The translations under genes and the position numbers were made by a program. Under the pieces are notes generated by a model, which ran no database searches, was not told where the DNA came from, and saw nothing but the letters and a program-made list of their open reading frames with translations. A DNA stretch of 64,000 bases. It comes from Lonicera japonica (lineage: Eukaryota > Streptophyta > Magnoliopsida > Dipsacales > Caprifoliaceae). The stretch covers positions 55,324,734 to 55,388,733 of the forward strand of contig CM038467.1 of the NCBI GenBank assembly GCA_021464415.1, written 5' to 3'. Every line of letters begins with the position of its first letter. The stretch's first letter is position 1. Positions 22,498 to 35,130 of this stretch are shown in pieces.

Positions 22498-23460
22498 CGA
22501 CGAACATGTTTAATAAACGGGTCATGACGAGTTATTATATTTAACACGATTAACATGAAATTGACAAGTTTAAATTCAGTTAGACATGTAAAACAATTCT
22601 CATTTATTATAGAATAATGATATTAACACTCTACAAAAAATAATCTAGCACTATAAAATAATTTTTTGTACAATGCCAAAATTATTACCTTCATTATATA
22701 AGTTAATCAGTTTAAATTACCTATTTGACACACACAATTTGATTATATTACATCTGAGATTATTAAGATTTTAAGATATTATATCTGACATGATGACCTA
22801 ATTTGTATCCCAATATAGACGCAAATTAAATACACTTTGCCACCCCTCCATTTCATTCTCCCCTCTCTGTGCAGTGCGTGCTGCCAGCCAGCCAATGTAA
22901 AATGTTCTTTTAAAAACAAAAATCAACTAAAATATTTAGAATCAGAATGAGGATCTTTAAATTCAAAATTTAATCTAGTAGAAAAAATCCCCCCAAAATA
23001 CATTAACCGACACAAAATCCTTTGGCTGAAAACCCACCCATCAAAACCTAAGAAATTTACGGCCTCCACCACGGCACACTTGAAGATCCCCACCCCACCG
23101 TAATCCCACCCATAAAATCCACACAACCGAATCCAACGAAATAGCGTCAACAACCACTAAAACAAAGTAAAGAGGGAAAATGTAAAGAAACAAAAAAATT
23201 AGCAGGTTAAAAATTAGGGGGAGAGTTTTGTGAAAAGAAGAAAATTTTAGAGAGGGATTTAGAGAGAGAGAGAGAGAGGATATTTTTGAAGATTAGAAGA
23301 GAGAGTTATGTGAAAAAAAAGTCATAACTTTAGAGAGAGATAGAGTGTTTTGGGCTGTAGTTCATAGTGAAAAATAAAGAAAAAATAATTGACTTGGATA
23401 AATTCTACACCACTGGATTTGTTAGAACTACCTACAGCCGCTCGATTAAAAAGTTGGTCA
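22498..23460. other. Non-coding stretch, GA-rich at 23218-23350
   Basis: Short (GA)n microsatellite at about 23262-23279. A 76-codon minus-strand frame (23153-22923) has no recognisable motif and is not called a gene. Confidence 0.5.
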
Positions 23461-23546
23461 ATATAGATGTTGTGAAGGACCAAAGGTACAAAAACAACAT
23501 ATCAATGCGTTTAATTTTAGATTAGTATTGTTGTAATTTTTTTTTT

Positions 23547-24995
23547 GAGTTTTCGACACTTTAATCCTTTGAAGTTTGCTTCAATTGTCACTTTCGTCCC
23601 TAAACTTCATTTTTCGATTTGTAACACCCTAATGTTTCCACAGCACTTCACTTTAGTCCTTCGCTGTACTTTCCATTAAATAAATGGATGGAGCTTGTTA
23701 TGTTAGATGGATATTTTGGTCGCTTTGCCATTAAATTTTCCCTCCAAAAATATTTGCTCCTTATATTCCCTCCAAATATTTTCATGTGCAAAACAGAGCA
23801 AGAGAGAGAGAGAGAGAGAGAGAGAAGCAGATCTATGTTCTCTCATCTTTTTTCTCCCTCCATAATAACTATTTTTTGTGGTCATTTAATTAAATTCTCG
23901 CCCCTCCAACCCCAAATCTTGGTTCCATTGCTGCCATTATGACACTATTGTTCATAAAAGATCCATTATCCATTCTTTTCAAGGAACAATGCATCGAAAC
24001 AAACAATTTTAGGCCCAGCTCGAGGGGAGGAAGGAAACTGACCTGTCTCTGCGTGCATGCAATTATTTGGTTCAATTATGTAATTTCTTTCGATTGATGC
24101 ACGAGTCTTGCTTTAAACGCTATTATCTTATTAGAGTACATGATATAGATTTAGTTCTTATTCTCTCTTTTTCCCTCTTGAACTCTTAAGAAGTTCTGGC
24201 ATAATTTCGTTCCAATTTCAATAGAGCATATGCAAAATAAAAAAATTGCATATGACCCAAATCCAAAGAGCATAAGAAGCAGAAGAAACTCTCAACGAGA
24301 CAATTAAAGGAGTTCAGGTAACCACCATTAACGAACATCTCGAAGAAGTCAGATACGAGATTGCAGCGGCCCTCGAGGACGAGTGAGTTTTTTACCCTTT
24401 TGCTCACTTTTCATGAAAGAGAGAAAAAATGAAAAGAAAAGGAGACTTGGGCAGTAGAAGGTGATGATTTGAGGGTAGCTTTTAAATTAGGTTATTTGTA
24501 TGTATATTATAAAGTACAAATTTTTGCTCGATTAGTTCCAGTTGTTTGTAGGAAAGTAATTGGGGAGTGACTATAGCTGCTTTATATAGATGAATTTGGG
24601 GCCCCAAAATGCATAGATGGTGAAAATTGATTAATTCTATTTTAAACCATAAAAAAATTAAAAATTAAGTCATGGAGGGAGAAAAAAGAAGATGAGAGAA
24701 CACAGATCTATTTCTCTCTCTCTCTCTGCTGCTCTGTTTTTGTACATGAAAAATGCTTGGAAGGAATATAAGTTGCAAACATATTCTTTTTAATTTGGAG
24801 GGAAAATTTAATGAAAGAATGACCAAAATACCCATCTAACATAACATGCTCCGTCCATTTATTTAACGGAAAGTGGAGCGAAGGACTAAAGTGAAGCGTT
24901 GTGAAAACATTGGGGTGTGACAAATCAAAAAATGAAATTTAGGGATGAAAGTGACAATTGGGACAAACTTCAAGGGACTAAAGTGTCGAAAACTC
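23547..24995. mobile_element. Mutator-like element (possible Pack-MULE), TSD T9
   Basis: Inverted arms of about 340 bp (23547-23880 and 24665-24995) start GAGTTTTCGACACTTTA on each strand, with about 80-85% identity by eye. Both ends abut poly-T in the same orientation (23537-23546, 24996-25004), consistent with a 9-bp TSD of T's. Long TIRs starting with G and a 9-bp TSD fit Mutator. No transposase is present. The middle (23880-24665) contains a short coding-like segment, so a gene-capturing element is possible. Confidence 0.6.
24276..24386 (+). pseudogene. Possible captured exon, 36 codons
   Basis: Open between a TAA at 24273 and a TGA at 24384. The product is acidic and helix-friendly (ends INEHLEEVRYEIAAALEDE), unlike the AT-rich surroundings. 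I do not recognise the family. There is no start codon, so it would be an internal or terminal exon. It could be a chance frame. Confidence 0.3.
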
Positions 24996-25075
24996 TTTTT
25001 TTTTCATAGGTTGTTAAGGACCTAAGGTACAAAAACAGATCGATTTTAGATTAGTATTGTTCTTGTTTTTTTCAT

Positions 25076-25708
25076 AGGGGAACTTGATTTTGTTACTTGT
25101 GTTGTGCTTGTGATAACTTTTTGTTTGATGACACACTTGTTTTATGTTGTTTGATGATGAATCATGTGATGACTTTTGATGATTTTATTCTATTATTTGT
25201 TGAACCTTTTGTTTTATTAATGTGGACTTTGTGTTGGTTTATTATTTTATAATTTTCTTTTTTCTAAAAACCAAACCTTACGCCTTGAATACGCCTCTCG
25301 AATTTTAAAACATTGATATACATATACATAAATGATATGGATCGAGGGAGTATTGAGAAGCTCAAATCAATAATCCCTCAAGTCAAACACTTTAACGTTT
25401 TGAGGTTGTTATTTGTTACAGAGCAAGGACATGGCTACAACAACATCACTACTGGCATTTGAATTAAAAGAAAAGATCGATTGAACAAGTGAGGAGAGCC
25501 AGATGTTTGAACTTTTGCTTCAAGTTGTTGGCCATTTCAATCTGCAAACTAAGATCCGAGTTTCGTTACCATTTTTTTTTCTTTTCTGTGTTCTCCTGTA
25601 TTTATAATGTTATTGCATTGACAGAATTTCAAACACAACTTTCATACATAAAATTAACCTTCTTATTTATTATTTTTACAAACTTTTGATTTTGTAAACA
25701 CACACACC
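25076..25708. other. Non-coding stretch
   Basis: No gene or element terminus recognised. Confidence 0.5.
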
Positions 25709-25785
25709 TATGTTGTGACGCCCCGAATCCCGTTAAGAGGTTTAGACCTCCGGGACCCTGTTAATCACGGTGTCGTACGCCGTCG

Positions 25786-27735
25786 ACGGGTGAAATGTAT
25801 GAAAAATACAACTTTTAAAAAAAAATTCTTATAAAGTCGTAGTTAAAACCACATTGTGTTTAAAACTTCTTTTTAGAAAATTCCGGCATGTGGAGTCCAT
25901 TTTCTCAATAAACCAACTTGTGAATAGTAATACTAATTTCATACAAACTTTTCTCATTCAATCACAATATAAAACCACTCCACATATAAAACGTTTTACC
26001 AAAATTCAACTTGAAGTATAGAGTACATCAAATCCAAAGTCTAGTTATTTGTTTAAAGAGTCGGTACATAAATACATTTGCATGTAAATCCAATTTACAT
26101 ACAACTCAGTCCTTATTGTAAGGACTAGAAATAGTCAGTATTTCATAGGCATCTAGAACGGATAATCACGCGCCACCCCGAAACCCCACCTGTAAAACTG
26201 TTTGAAAGAGGGAGTGAGCCAAAACCGGGGTCAATGGGAACTAATATAAGTTTTTATATAAAGTACACCTTGCCATCACACATGCGCATGCTTTGTAATA
26301 AAATAGAATACATACTTTTTAATAATGCAAATAGTACAATGCGGCCGCATACATGCATGCCGAACCCCACTAGGATAAACATTCTAGACACCGGAAGCTA
26401 ACTCACTTAGCTAGCCTTATTCACCCCTAAATTCCGTAGATGTGTCACTATAAGATTTCTTGTAACTTTAGTGGTTAACGGATTTATTTTTAGCTTACCA
26501 GTCACTAATTTCATACGGTTCGTCATGCTAAGTATGCTCACATCCCACAATGTAAATTACACCGTGTATTTCATGTCTCGAACTATTCCACGACTAGTTC
26601 ATAAATACAAGATTTATCGTCGATAACACTTAGCCAAGTAATTAGTGTTTCCATTTAGATTATAGTTTATTACGTATTTCGTACTTGGCTAGCTAGAAGT
26701 TTTACCGCTAAGAATCCCATTTCGTATCATGTACTGATTTGCGCATATGCCACATCTAATGCCAGTGATCATTAATATTATCCAATTTCCACTTTGTATA
26801 TCATTATGTTGTGGGATCGACCAAGTGTTCCTTTATGTATATTATTCATCCGACCTTCTCTCATCAACTTGCACATGCAACGCTAGCTGCTAAATAAGTC
26901 TGACGTAATCACATGAGGAGTGAATATAATAACAACAAGAGATATGATACAACAACCATAACAGTAATAGGAAATTAAATATCAATCAATCATATCTCTT
27001 GTATAAAGCCTCAAGCTTACATCCCGTGGTCACTAGGCTTAGAGCATCGGTTCCTAAGGGACCCCAAGCTCTAAACTAATCATGTCTCCTCCAAGTGAGC
27101 GAACTGCCCAGGGACTCGGTCCTTACTTGTAATTCATTTGGAGATAAACCCACGCAAGACATTTTCGGTGGGACAACACTCCAAATACTTAACAAAAAGA
27201 ACACCCGTACACGCCGTTCCTCCAAGGATGGAACTACCTTAGGATCTTTCACCTAAGTGTAGGGCTACTACTTCCCGAAACACACAGTCCCGTTGATAGA
27301 GCCACACGATCTAATCCGCAAGCCAGAGAAGCTATAAAACGCAAGACTATAAAACTCATATGCGGGAAGGTAATATACATCAATATGATAATATAAACAG
27401 GCGGCTAAGTGCCATACACTGACGACGGGTGAAATGTATGAAAAATACAACTTTTTTCTTATAAAGTCGTAGTTAAAACCACATTGTGTTTAAAACTTCT
27501 TTTTAGAAAATTTCGGCATGTGGAGTCCATTTTCTCAATAAACCAACTTATGACTAGTAATACTAATTTCATACAAACTTTTCTCATTCAATCACAATAT
27601 AAAGCCACTCCATAGTCCCGTTGATAGGGCCACACGATCTAATCCGCAAGCTAGGCAAGCTATAAAACGCAGGAATATGAAACTCATCCACGAGAAGGCA
27701 ATAGACATCAATATGATAATATAAACAGGCGGCTA
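25786..27735 (+). repeat. Shuffled internal duplications in the 4.1 kb LTR
   Basis: Segment a (about 25787-25990) recurs at 27421-27613 with about 95% identity, and segment b (27286-27408) recurs at 27614-27735. The order is a1 ... b1-a2-b2, so a2 is sandwiched between two copies of b. Confidence 0.75.
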
Positions 27736-27808
27736 CCACTGCACTGTACTGGGTGGCCGTTTCCCTTGTCCACTTTGGGTGGCTTTACTCCATCTACAAC
27801 TAATACTG

Positions 27809-27905
27809 GTACTCCCGGCCTGGTATTTATATCCCAGTACCCCCAGCCTAGTTTTTATATCCTGGTACCTCTGGCCTGGCATTTATAGCCCGGTGCCCCC
27901 GGCCT
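27809..27905 (+). repeat. ~31-bp tandem repeat, three units
   Basis: Units resemble TGGTACYCCCGGCCTGGTAT followed by TTATATCC; GC-rich within an AT-rich LTR. Confidence 0.7.
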
Positions 27906-29966
27906 TATTATTATGAAAACTGCAATTACCATAAATGTCGTCTAACTCCAAATATATCAACAAAATCTCAATATAGGTCTCAATGAAATTCTCAACACAA
28001 TGATATGGTACTTAATAGTGAATAGTTATCCGCTTTATTCCAAGCATAAGCATAACTGAGGCCATACAAGTTTAATTATTCATCGTATTGACGTCACCAC
28101 GTCCCATGTGCATTACAAAGCCCATTTGTGTAAATCATGTGATTCAACTCTAAAATAATCATTATCGCACTTTTTAACGTATCCGGGCCATCTAATGTTA
28201 ACATATTTTCACTTCTAATTAAGTATCAGAAGCAAGCCTAGCATGTCCCTTATGTGGTTCCGAGTTCCATATGTGAATTACACGCCATTTTCTCAATTAT
28301 GTTTGTAATTAGAAGGATGATAAACCGGCTCTTAATCCCTGTTACCACACCACATGTTTTATGTTTATATCTAAGGCTCTATGTGTGTATTACATACTAC
28401 AAAAGCGTACTAGCAAGCCATGTACTAGTCTCAAGGTTTTCCACATGTACAATATAGTTATGGTGCGCTGGTCTCCTTCGACTAACAATATGGCACCCTA
28501 CACCCCACTAATTCAAGCATATAAGTTATCTAGGGTGTAATTAAAATAAATATATACAATATATAGTTCAAAAATCGCATTTACACATGCATTTCAAAAG
28601 TTAGCGAAAGCTAGTATACGTCTCATAGGGGTTTTCTATCAACATTTAAGATTATCATCATCTATGTGTATTTCCTTCCATAATCAAGTATATTGAGTAT
28701 TATTTAGCAAATCTCTATCATTAATTCAAGGTTAAACAACACAACCCAAGTGCAAGCATGAAACCCTAGGTTAAAATCCCCAATTGGTGTGAAAATCTAA
28801 ATGCAACAGATAATAGTTTATAAAACAAGTTAAATATTATTGTTCCCACCTTATATGATGCGTTGAACCAGCTTGAAGCTTCATGGAGGAGAATTAGTGG
28901 ATGGACCTCATGCTCTAGCTTTCCCTCTTTGAGCTCCAATGGTGTATTTGAAAAAGAAGATGATGAATAGTGTTTTTGTGTATATAATCCTTGAATTAGT
29001 ATGACAAATTCACAAAGATATCTCACAAATCTCATTTCTCTCTCTCTCTCTCTAGAACTCTCTTAGTATGTAAAAGAATGTTAAGGCTCAAAATGGGGGA
29101 GAAGTAATGGTCTGAGTGTATAAAAATTGGGTCAAAACTCTAAAAAAAGTCGTCTCCAGGGCTCCAAGATCGATCTTGGGAGCTCTCAGCCAAAGCTTTG
29201 CTTCCCACAACACTGACCACTGTTGGTATTTTGGTCGTAACTCCGTACTCGGAACTCGGATTGGGGTGATTTATATGTCCACGAAAAGCTAATTCAAAGA
29301 TCTACAACTTCACAAGAGGAACTTTCTCTAAATTATGGATGGATTAATCGCAGAAGTCCACAGAAGATAGCAGCGCGCCACTACGTTACCGAATGATCAG
29401 ATTTTAACGATTGGCTTACTTGACATGCAGTTTTGACCAACGAAGAGCATGAATTGGCTTTCGGTCAAAACACAAAAGTTGTAGAATGGATCAAAATCTA
29501 AACATATGTGTAAACGGGGACTTAATCGGATAAAAAATGGAGAACTTATGATATCTCAAAGATGGCTAAAATCCATAAATCACGTAAAGTAAACAAATAC
29601 GATTAACAAGCCGATTTCAATTTGGGCCACCCGAATTTTGAAACGATCAGTTATGCAAAATTAACCTGCCTAATGTGAAATGCTAGAGGTGTCATACCAC
29701 CTATGTGGAACCTGAATCGAAGATTCAATCTTCAAAGTGGAGATTGAGCTTTAACCGAGCTTACGAAGAGGATTAACGTAGAAAATGGAACACGGGGTAT
29801 TACATTTGTGGCAGTGGTTTTTAATCCTTTTACTGGTACATGGTACATAACTTATAACTACCTGTTAAATAACTTGAATGCGCAGATATTTTCCATCGAA
29901 ATCTACTTGGAGAAAATATTCCTAGAGTGGTTGGATTAGCTATTTAAAACATTTTTCTTTTATTCC

Positions 29967-30135
29967 TGTGAGAATATAAGAGATTATGAGAAGAATTGTT
30001 ATTCATTATTGAGAAAAGGAGTACATCTATATATACAAGAGAGACCCTAAAAATAAGGATATTTCCTTATAATAAGGATTTCTTAATTATCTCCTAAATA
30101 TACACATTTAAATAAAATATATACAAATCTTAACA
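29967..30135 (-). repeat. Copia B 3' LTR
   Basis: 169 bp, partner of 33883-34054. Confidence 0.88.
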
Positions 30136-30418
30136 CTCCCCCTCAAGATGGAGCATACAAGTCGTATGTTCCATGATTGTTACAAATAGAATTGACTCGA
30201 GGTCCACTGAGAGACTTAGTAAAGATATCAGTTAATTGATCATTCGATTTCACGTAGCTAGTAGCAATCTCCCCTGAAAGAATTTTTTCTCTAATAAAGT
30301 GACAATCAATCTCGATATGCTTGGTCCTATCGTGAAAGACCGGATTAGACGCAATGTGGAGAGCTGCTTAGTTATCGCATATCAACTTCATTTGTTGAAT
30401 CTTTATGAAGTTTAGCTC

Positions 30419-33400
30419 CTAGAGTAACTGTTTCATCCATATGAGCTCACACGTTGCTTTTGTCATGGCCCGATATTCTGCCTCAGTGGTGGACAAGGAA
30501 ACAACTGATTGTTCCTTGCTCTTCCATGAGACCAGATATCCTCTAACGAAGATACAATACCCTATGGTCGAATGTCTATCATATGTGCAACCTGCCCAAT
30601 CAGCATCAGAATAGCCAACAATCTCAGTGTGGCCTCTACTCTCATACATAAGGCCTTTACCTGATGCCTTCTTTATGTATTTCAAAATACGAACAGTTGC
30701 CTCCCAATGACTATCACACAGAGCATTTAGGAACTAGCTAAGTACATTCATCGAGAACGCTATGTCAGGATGTGTCACGGTGAGGTAATTGAGTTTCCCA
30801 ACAAGTCTCCGGTACTTACTAGGGTCTGATAATGGTCCCCTATGATTAGGTAGGAGTTTGATGTTTGGATCCATCGAAGTCTATATGGGTTTGCAATTTG
30901 TCATGCCAGTTTCTTCTAAGATATCTAAGGCATACTTACGCTGGGAGATGATGATACACTGTAGAGATTGAGCAACTTCTATTCCCAGAAAGTATTGGAG
31001 TTTCCCTAAATCTTTTGTCTAAAAGTAATGAAATAAATGTTACTTGAGTTTTTGTTTTCCCTCTTGATCATTTCCCGTAATTACAATATTGTCCACATAT
31101 ACAACCAAATAGATGCATCTGTCAGGAGATGAATGGGAGTAAAAGACGGAGTGATCAGCCTCACTACGAGTCATACCAAACTGACAAACAACCGAACTAA
31201 AGCGTCCAAACCAAGACCAAGCCCTAAGGGACTGCTTTAGTCCATAAAGAGAGCGACGGAGGCGACACACTAGATTATACTCCCCCTGAGCAACAAACCC
31301 AGAAGGTTGCTCCATACATACCTCTTCCTGTAATTGACCATGAAGAAAAGTATTCTTGATGTCCAACTGATAAAAGGGCCAGTGACGAATGGCCTCCATA
31401 GAGATAAATAGACGAATATAGGACATCTTAGCCACCGGAGAGAACTTATCACCATAATCAAGCTCATAGATCTGGGTATACCCTTTCACAATTAGCCGGG
31501 CTTTCAGACGATCAACGTTTCCATTGGGCCCAACTTTGACAATGTAAATCCAATGACAACCCACTATTGAATTTCTAAGAGGAAAAGGCACGAGGTCCCA
31601 TGTGCCACTCGAATATAAGGCGAACATCTCATCAACCATAGCTTGGCACCAGCCCGGATTAGAAAGAGCGGCTCCTACATTTTTAAGTGTAGAAATAGGA
31701 GACAAAGACGATACACAAAGGCAGTATATTGTGGAGATAAACGATGATAACTCACAAAATTATAAATGGGATGAAGGTTACGAGTAGAATAAATACCTTT
31801 GCATTCAGCAATGGGAAGATCCAGGCTAGGAGCCGAAATTAAAGGCGAAACTGGAGTAGGAGATGAGGCCGGTGGATCCGCTGATGGGGTGATGGGCTCG
31901 GATATAGTCTAAGTGGTAGGCTCAGTGGTGGGGTTCTCAACAGATATAGGTCGAGGTCGGCGATGGTAGGTAAGTAGAGGAGGTGGCGAGTTTGCAGTTA
32001 GAGCCACAGGGTCAGGAGAGCACACAACCTGTGGAGTAGGACTAGCGTATGATATGGGGGGACTCACTAATATCAAGAAGACACGCAGCACTCTCTGAAG
32101 ATGGAAAGAAAGGAGTTGTCTCAAAGAAGGTGACGACTGCAGAAATAATATATCGTTTAAGGCCCGGGGAAAAACAACGATAACCTTTTTGTAAGCGAAA
32201 ATACCCCAAAAAGATACGTTTGAGAGATTTGGCATGTAACTTATCTTTCCCCGGAGTGAGGTCATGAACAAAACAAGTGCAGCCAAAGACACAAGGGTGG
32301 ACGGGATAGAGAGGCTGAGTGGGAAATAACAGAGAATAAGGTACCTGATTTTCTAAAACTGAGGATGGCATCTTATTAATTAAATAGAAAGCGGTGAGGA
32401 CTACGACTCCCCAAAAACGTTGTGGAACATGATTGTGAATAAGGAGAGTACGAGCAGTTTCAATCAAATGTCTATTTTTCTGTTCGGCCACTCCATTTTG
32501 TTGAGGAGTATGAGCACAAGAAGATTGGTGAAGTATGCCATGAGAAGTCATAAAGGATTAGAAGGGGGTAGAAAAATATTCTCGTGCATTGTCACTACGG
32601 AAAGTACGAATAGTGGTGCCAAATTGGGTTTTAATTTATGAGAAAAATGTTTCAAAGATGGAGAATAGCCTGGAACGATTTTTCATTAAAAATAACCAAG
32701 TGCATCGGGAAAAATCATCAACAAAAGTCGCAAAATATTGAAAACCCAAAGTTGTCTTGACACGACTAGGACCCCATACATCAGAATGAACTAGAGAGAA
32801 AGGTGAATCTGTAATCTGCTTGTTTATTAACACGACTGGAAAAAGAACTACGAACATGTTTTCCTAATTGACAAGACTCACACTCTAAATATGACACATG
32901 GGAAAGACTTGGCAGCATCTTTTGTAGTTTTTGTAGGTTGGGATGGCCTAAACGCCGATGAAGGAGTGCAGGAGGATCACTAGCAACATAGGCTACAGGG
33001 GCTGGTGGTGGGGTGAGGTAGTATAGACCGCGGTACTCATATCCTACTCCAATTAACTTTCGAATACTCTGCTCTTGCACAAGAACATAATTAGCTACAA
33101 AGGTAACGGAATAAGGCAAGGTTTGGGTTAATTTGCTAACTGAAATCAAATTGAAATGACATCCAGGCACAAAAAGAACAGAATTTAAAGACAAGGTAAG
33201 TAAGGGTTCAGCTTGTCCAATGCCTTTAACTTTAGTTTGAGGCCATCGGATAAAGTAACAATAAATAATGAATTAGAATAGGTAATAGAAGAGAACAAAT
33301 TCTTGTTACCAAACATGTGATTAGAAGCACCAGAATCAAGAACCCAAGATCCAAGAGATGATGATTGAGAGATGCAGGCAATAGGGTTACTAGTTTGATT

Positions 33401-33480
33401 TACATAAGCACTGGAGATGGACTGCTTGTTCTCTTGGAATTGTAGGAACTAAGTGTATTTAATGGCAGATAAAGAAAGCG
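30419..33480 (-). pseudogene. Copia B pol polyprotein, disrupted
   Basis: From right to left: protease D-S-G-A-S-N-H-M (about 33345-33320); GAG-pre-integrase H-R-R-L-G-H (about 32960); integrase (32857-32042, with a frame break between 32636 and 32551); reverse transcriptase (31705-31040), where the catalytic tetrad reads Y-V-D-N near 31095, so its second Asp is lost; then RNase H (30685-30419). Several frameshifts and stops separate these. The domain order is Copia. No complete Gag is found upstream. Confidence 0.82.
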
Positions 33481-33667
33481 TAAGGATTGATTCTTCACTT
33501 TAAGTACCCATTAGAGACTTGCAAAAATATACTAGAAATATGCTAGAACACAAATCTTAGAAAGGCGATCTGGAAAAATAATGAACAGTAACTGTGAACA
33601 GTACCGGTGAACATCACTATATACAGTGACTCGGTGAACAATAACTCGAAATTTTTTTTGGCTTGCG

Positions 33668-33850
33668 GCGGCTAGGGTTTACATGCTAGAATTAGAAACA
33701 CAGCGGCTAATGTTTTGTTACTAGGTGACGGGCGGCTAGGGTTTACACGCTGGAATAGAAACACAGCGGCTAAGGTTTGGTAACTAGGTGATGGGCGGCT
33801 AGGGTTTTGGTGATTGCTGGAATGAAGACACAGCAAACATGAAATTGGAG
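33668..33850 (-). repeat. ~63-bp tandem repeat in Copia B leader
   Basis: GCGGCTAGGGTTT recurs at 33668, 33732 and 33795, with related sequence between. It occupies the leader where Gag would start. Confidence 0.75.
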
Positions 33851-33882
33851 TAGGATGTTTTCTCACTAATGCTCTGATACTA

Positions 33883-34054
33883 TGTGAGAATACAAGAGAT
33901 TGTGAGAAGAATTGCTATTCATTATTGAGAAAAGGAGTACATCTATATATACAAGAGAGACCCTAAAAATAAGGTTATTTCCTTCTAATAAGGATTTCCT
34001 AATTATCTCCTAAACATACACATTCTATAAATAAAATATATACAAATCTTAACA
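33883..34054 (-). repeat. Copia B 5' LTR
   Basis: 172 bp, partner of 29967-30135. Confidence 0.88.
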
Positions 34055-34059
34055 ATTCA

Positions 34060-34597
34060 TTTAACACTAGCTATACACTTGGTTTACGTACTTATGCAAT
34101 TGAGGTCAAAATAATTGGAATCGAGTATGAAATCATATATATAATATTAGTGGTCTAATGACGTCTGCTTCCACTGCCAGATGGAGATGGCCCTGTGCAC
34201 TCCTCAAGCGGTATTCTAAAAGCCGGTGACTTTACCACTTTTTGTAAAGTTTTTCTATTCGTGTTTGAATTATGTGAAATTTTTGTTTGGAGAATTCCTG
34301 TGCCTTTTGTAACAACTAAAGTTGTTTAATAGTATTGTTGTATCAAATACGCTATTATATAAAGCTGGAAGGCATTTCGGTTGTTGTTGAAGCATTATCT
34401 AGTTTTTGGTTTTCCAATTTAGCCCTTTTATAATGCCACACTATAGAATGCTTCACTTCATAAGATGAGTAATATCAACGTGAAATGCTGAGGATAAATG
34501 GAGACATGGAAAACAATTTTTTCCTGTTGCAATTAATTATTAATTTAACTGTTTTTGTCTCTTTCATTGCATCTGACATGGATCATTCTCAATGCAG
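34060..34597. other. Non-coding, possibly intron of the orphan exon
   Basis: AT-rich; ends in a pyrimidine stretch and AATGCAG, a plausible 3' splice site. Confidence 0.4.
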
Positions 34598-34690
34598 CTT
34601 CTAGGGCAACCATGTAATGATATTGATATTGCCCTTGACAACATGTTGGGCACATAATTCACTGAAAAAGTAAATGAGTACTTATCATCT
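34598..34690 (+). pseudogene. Orphan exon of a CCA-adding tRNA nucleotidyltransferase-like gene
   Basis: Directly after a 3' splice site (TGCAG|CTT) the frame reads LLGQPCNDIDIALDNMLGT, then TAA (34655-34657), then F-T-E-K-V-N-E-Y-L-S-S. The L-L-G-x5-D-I-D-I-A-L-D-N-M core matches the catalytic DxD motif of class II CCA-adding enzymes, which add the 3' CCA to tRNAs in nucleus, plastids and mitochondria. The in-frame stop and the absence of the neighbouring exons (preceding G-G-x-V-R-D, following arginine-rich block) indicate a pseudogene fragment. It lies between two Copia elements, so transposition or local duplication may have carried it here. Confidence 0.6.
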
Positions 34691-34869
34691 TTGCGGAAAG
34701 AAAAACAGAAGATTAACCATTTTCCTTGTATTTTTTTTTCCTATAACTTTTTGTGTGAATGGTTCAACCATTTTCCTTTATTGTCATGTGTTGCGTTTTA
34801 AGAACTTCTTGGTCTTATTATTGCATGTCTTTGAAACTTAGCCCTTCCCTTTTTTCTTTTTTAAAAAAA

Positions 34870-35130
34870 GAATCTGAGATTTCATGATATTCGTAAAATC
34901 AATCCAACGCACATATATTCTCGAACATGTAACACTCTTAATGGGAAAAAAAATCAGAAGAAAGAGGGAAAAACGCATCAACATTATTATTGAAAGCATC
35001 AATCCTAATGAGACAAAACCAATTAAACGAAAAACCAAAAAGGGTGAAGTTGGAGATAATACAACAGTCCAATCCATCACTCATGGAAAAAATATGGATT
35101 GTTAAGCAACAAAAGTATAAGAAGCAAACT
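34870..35130. other. A-rich stretch with overlapping open frames on both strands
   Basis: Frames on both strands (plus 34884-35105, minus 35080-34838) with no motif; not called as a gene. Confidence 0.4.

Larger units (their letters stand above)
23462..25075 (+). repeat. Tandem ~70-bp unit split by the Mutator-like element
   Basis: Each unit contains AAGGACC-AAGGTACAAAAACA, TTTAGATTAGTATTGTT and a poly-T tract. One copy lies at about 23470-23546 and one at about 25010-25075, in direct orientation on either side of the element, so the element landed in the poly-T of a tandem pair. Confidence 0.55.
25714..29804 (+). mobile_element. Solo LTR of 4.1 kb (Tekay/Del-like Gypsy)
   Basis: It begins TGTGACGCCCCGAATCCCG at 25714 and ends GGGGTATTACA at 29804. 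Flanks TATGT (25709-25713) and TTTGT (29805-29809) match at 4 of 5. No gag or pol frame. The first 80 bases parallel the LTR ending at 1140. LTRs this long with TGTGACG starts are typical of Tekay/Del (lineage inferred). It contains internal rearrangements described separately. Confidence 0.65.
29967..34054 (-). mobile_element. Copia B, near-complete but decayed, minus strand
   Basis: LTRs at 29967-30135 and 33883-34054 (about 96% identical, one small indel). Flanks ATTCC (29962-29966) and ATTCA (34055-34059) match at 4 of 5. The polypurine tract is the complement of CTCCCCCTC next to the left LTR, and the PBS (minus-strand TAGTATCAGAGC) adjoins the right LTR. Gag is largely missing; the internal region is only about 3.7 kb. 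A short-LTR Copia, possibly Ale-like (uncertain). Confidence 0.85.

Noticed and set aside
22923..23153. 76-codon minus-strand frame that looks partly coding
   Set aside because: No recognisable family, no splice context, and surrounded by non-coding sequence; mentioned only as a gap note.
24186..24407. 73-codon minus-strand frame in the Mutator-like element
   Set aside because: The opposite strand has the more coding-like segment; neither is certain, so only the plus-strand one was listed, with low confidence.
29880..29945. Possible exon after an AATGCGCAG site
   Set aside because: A 20-codon open stretch without a recognised motif or donor; too little to call.
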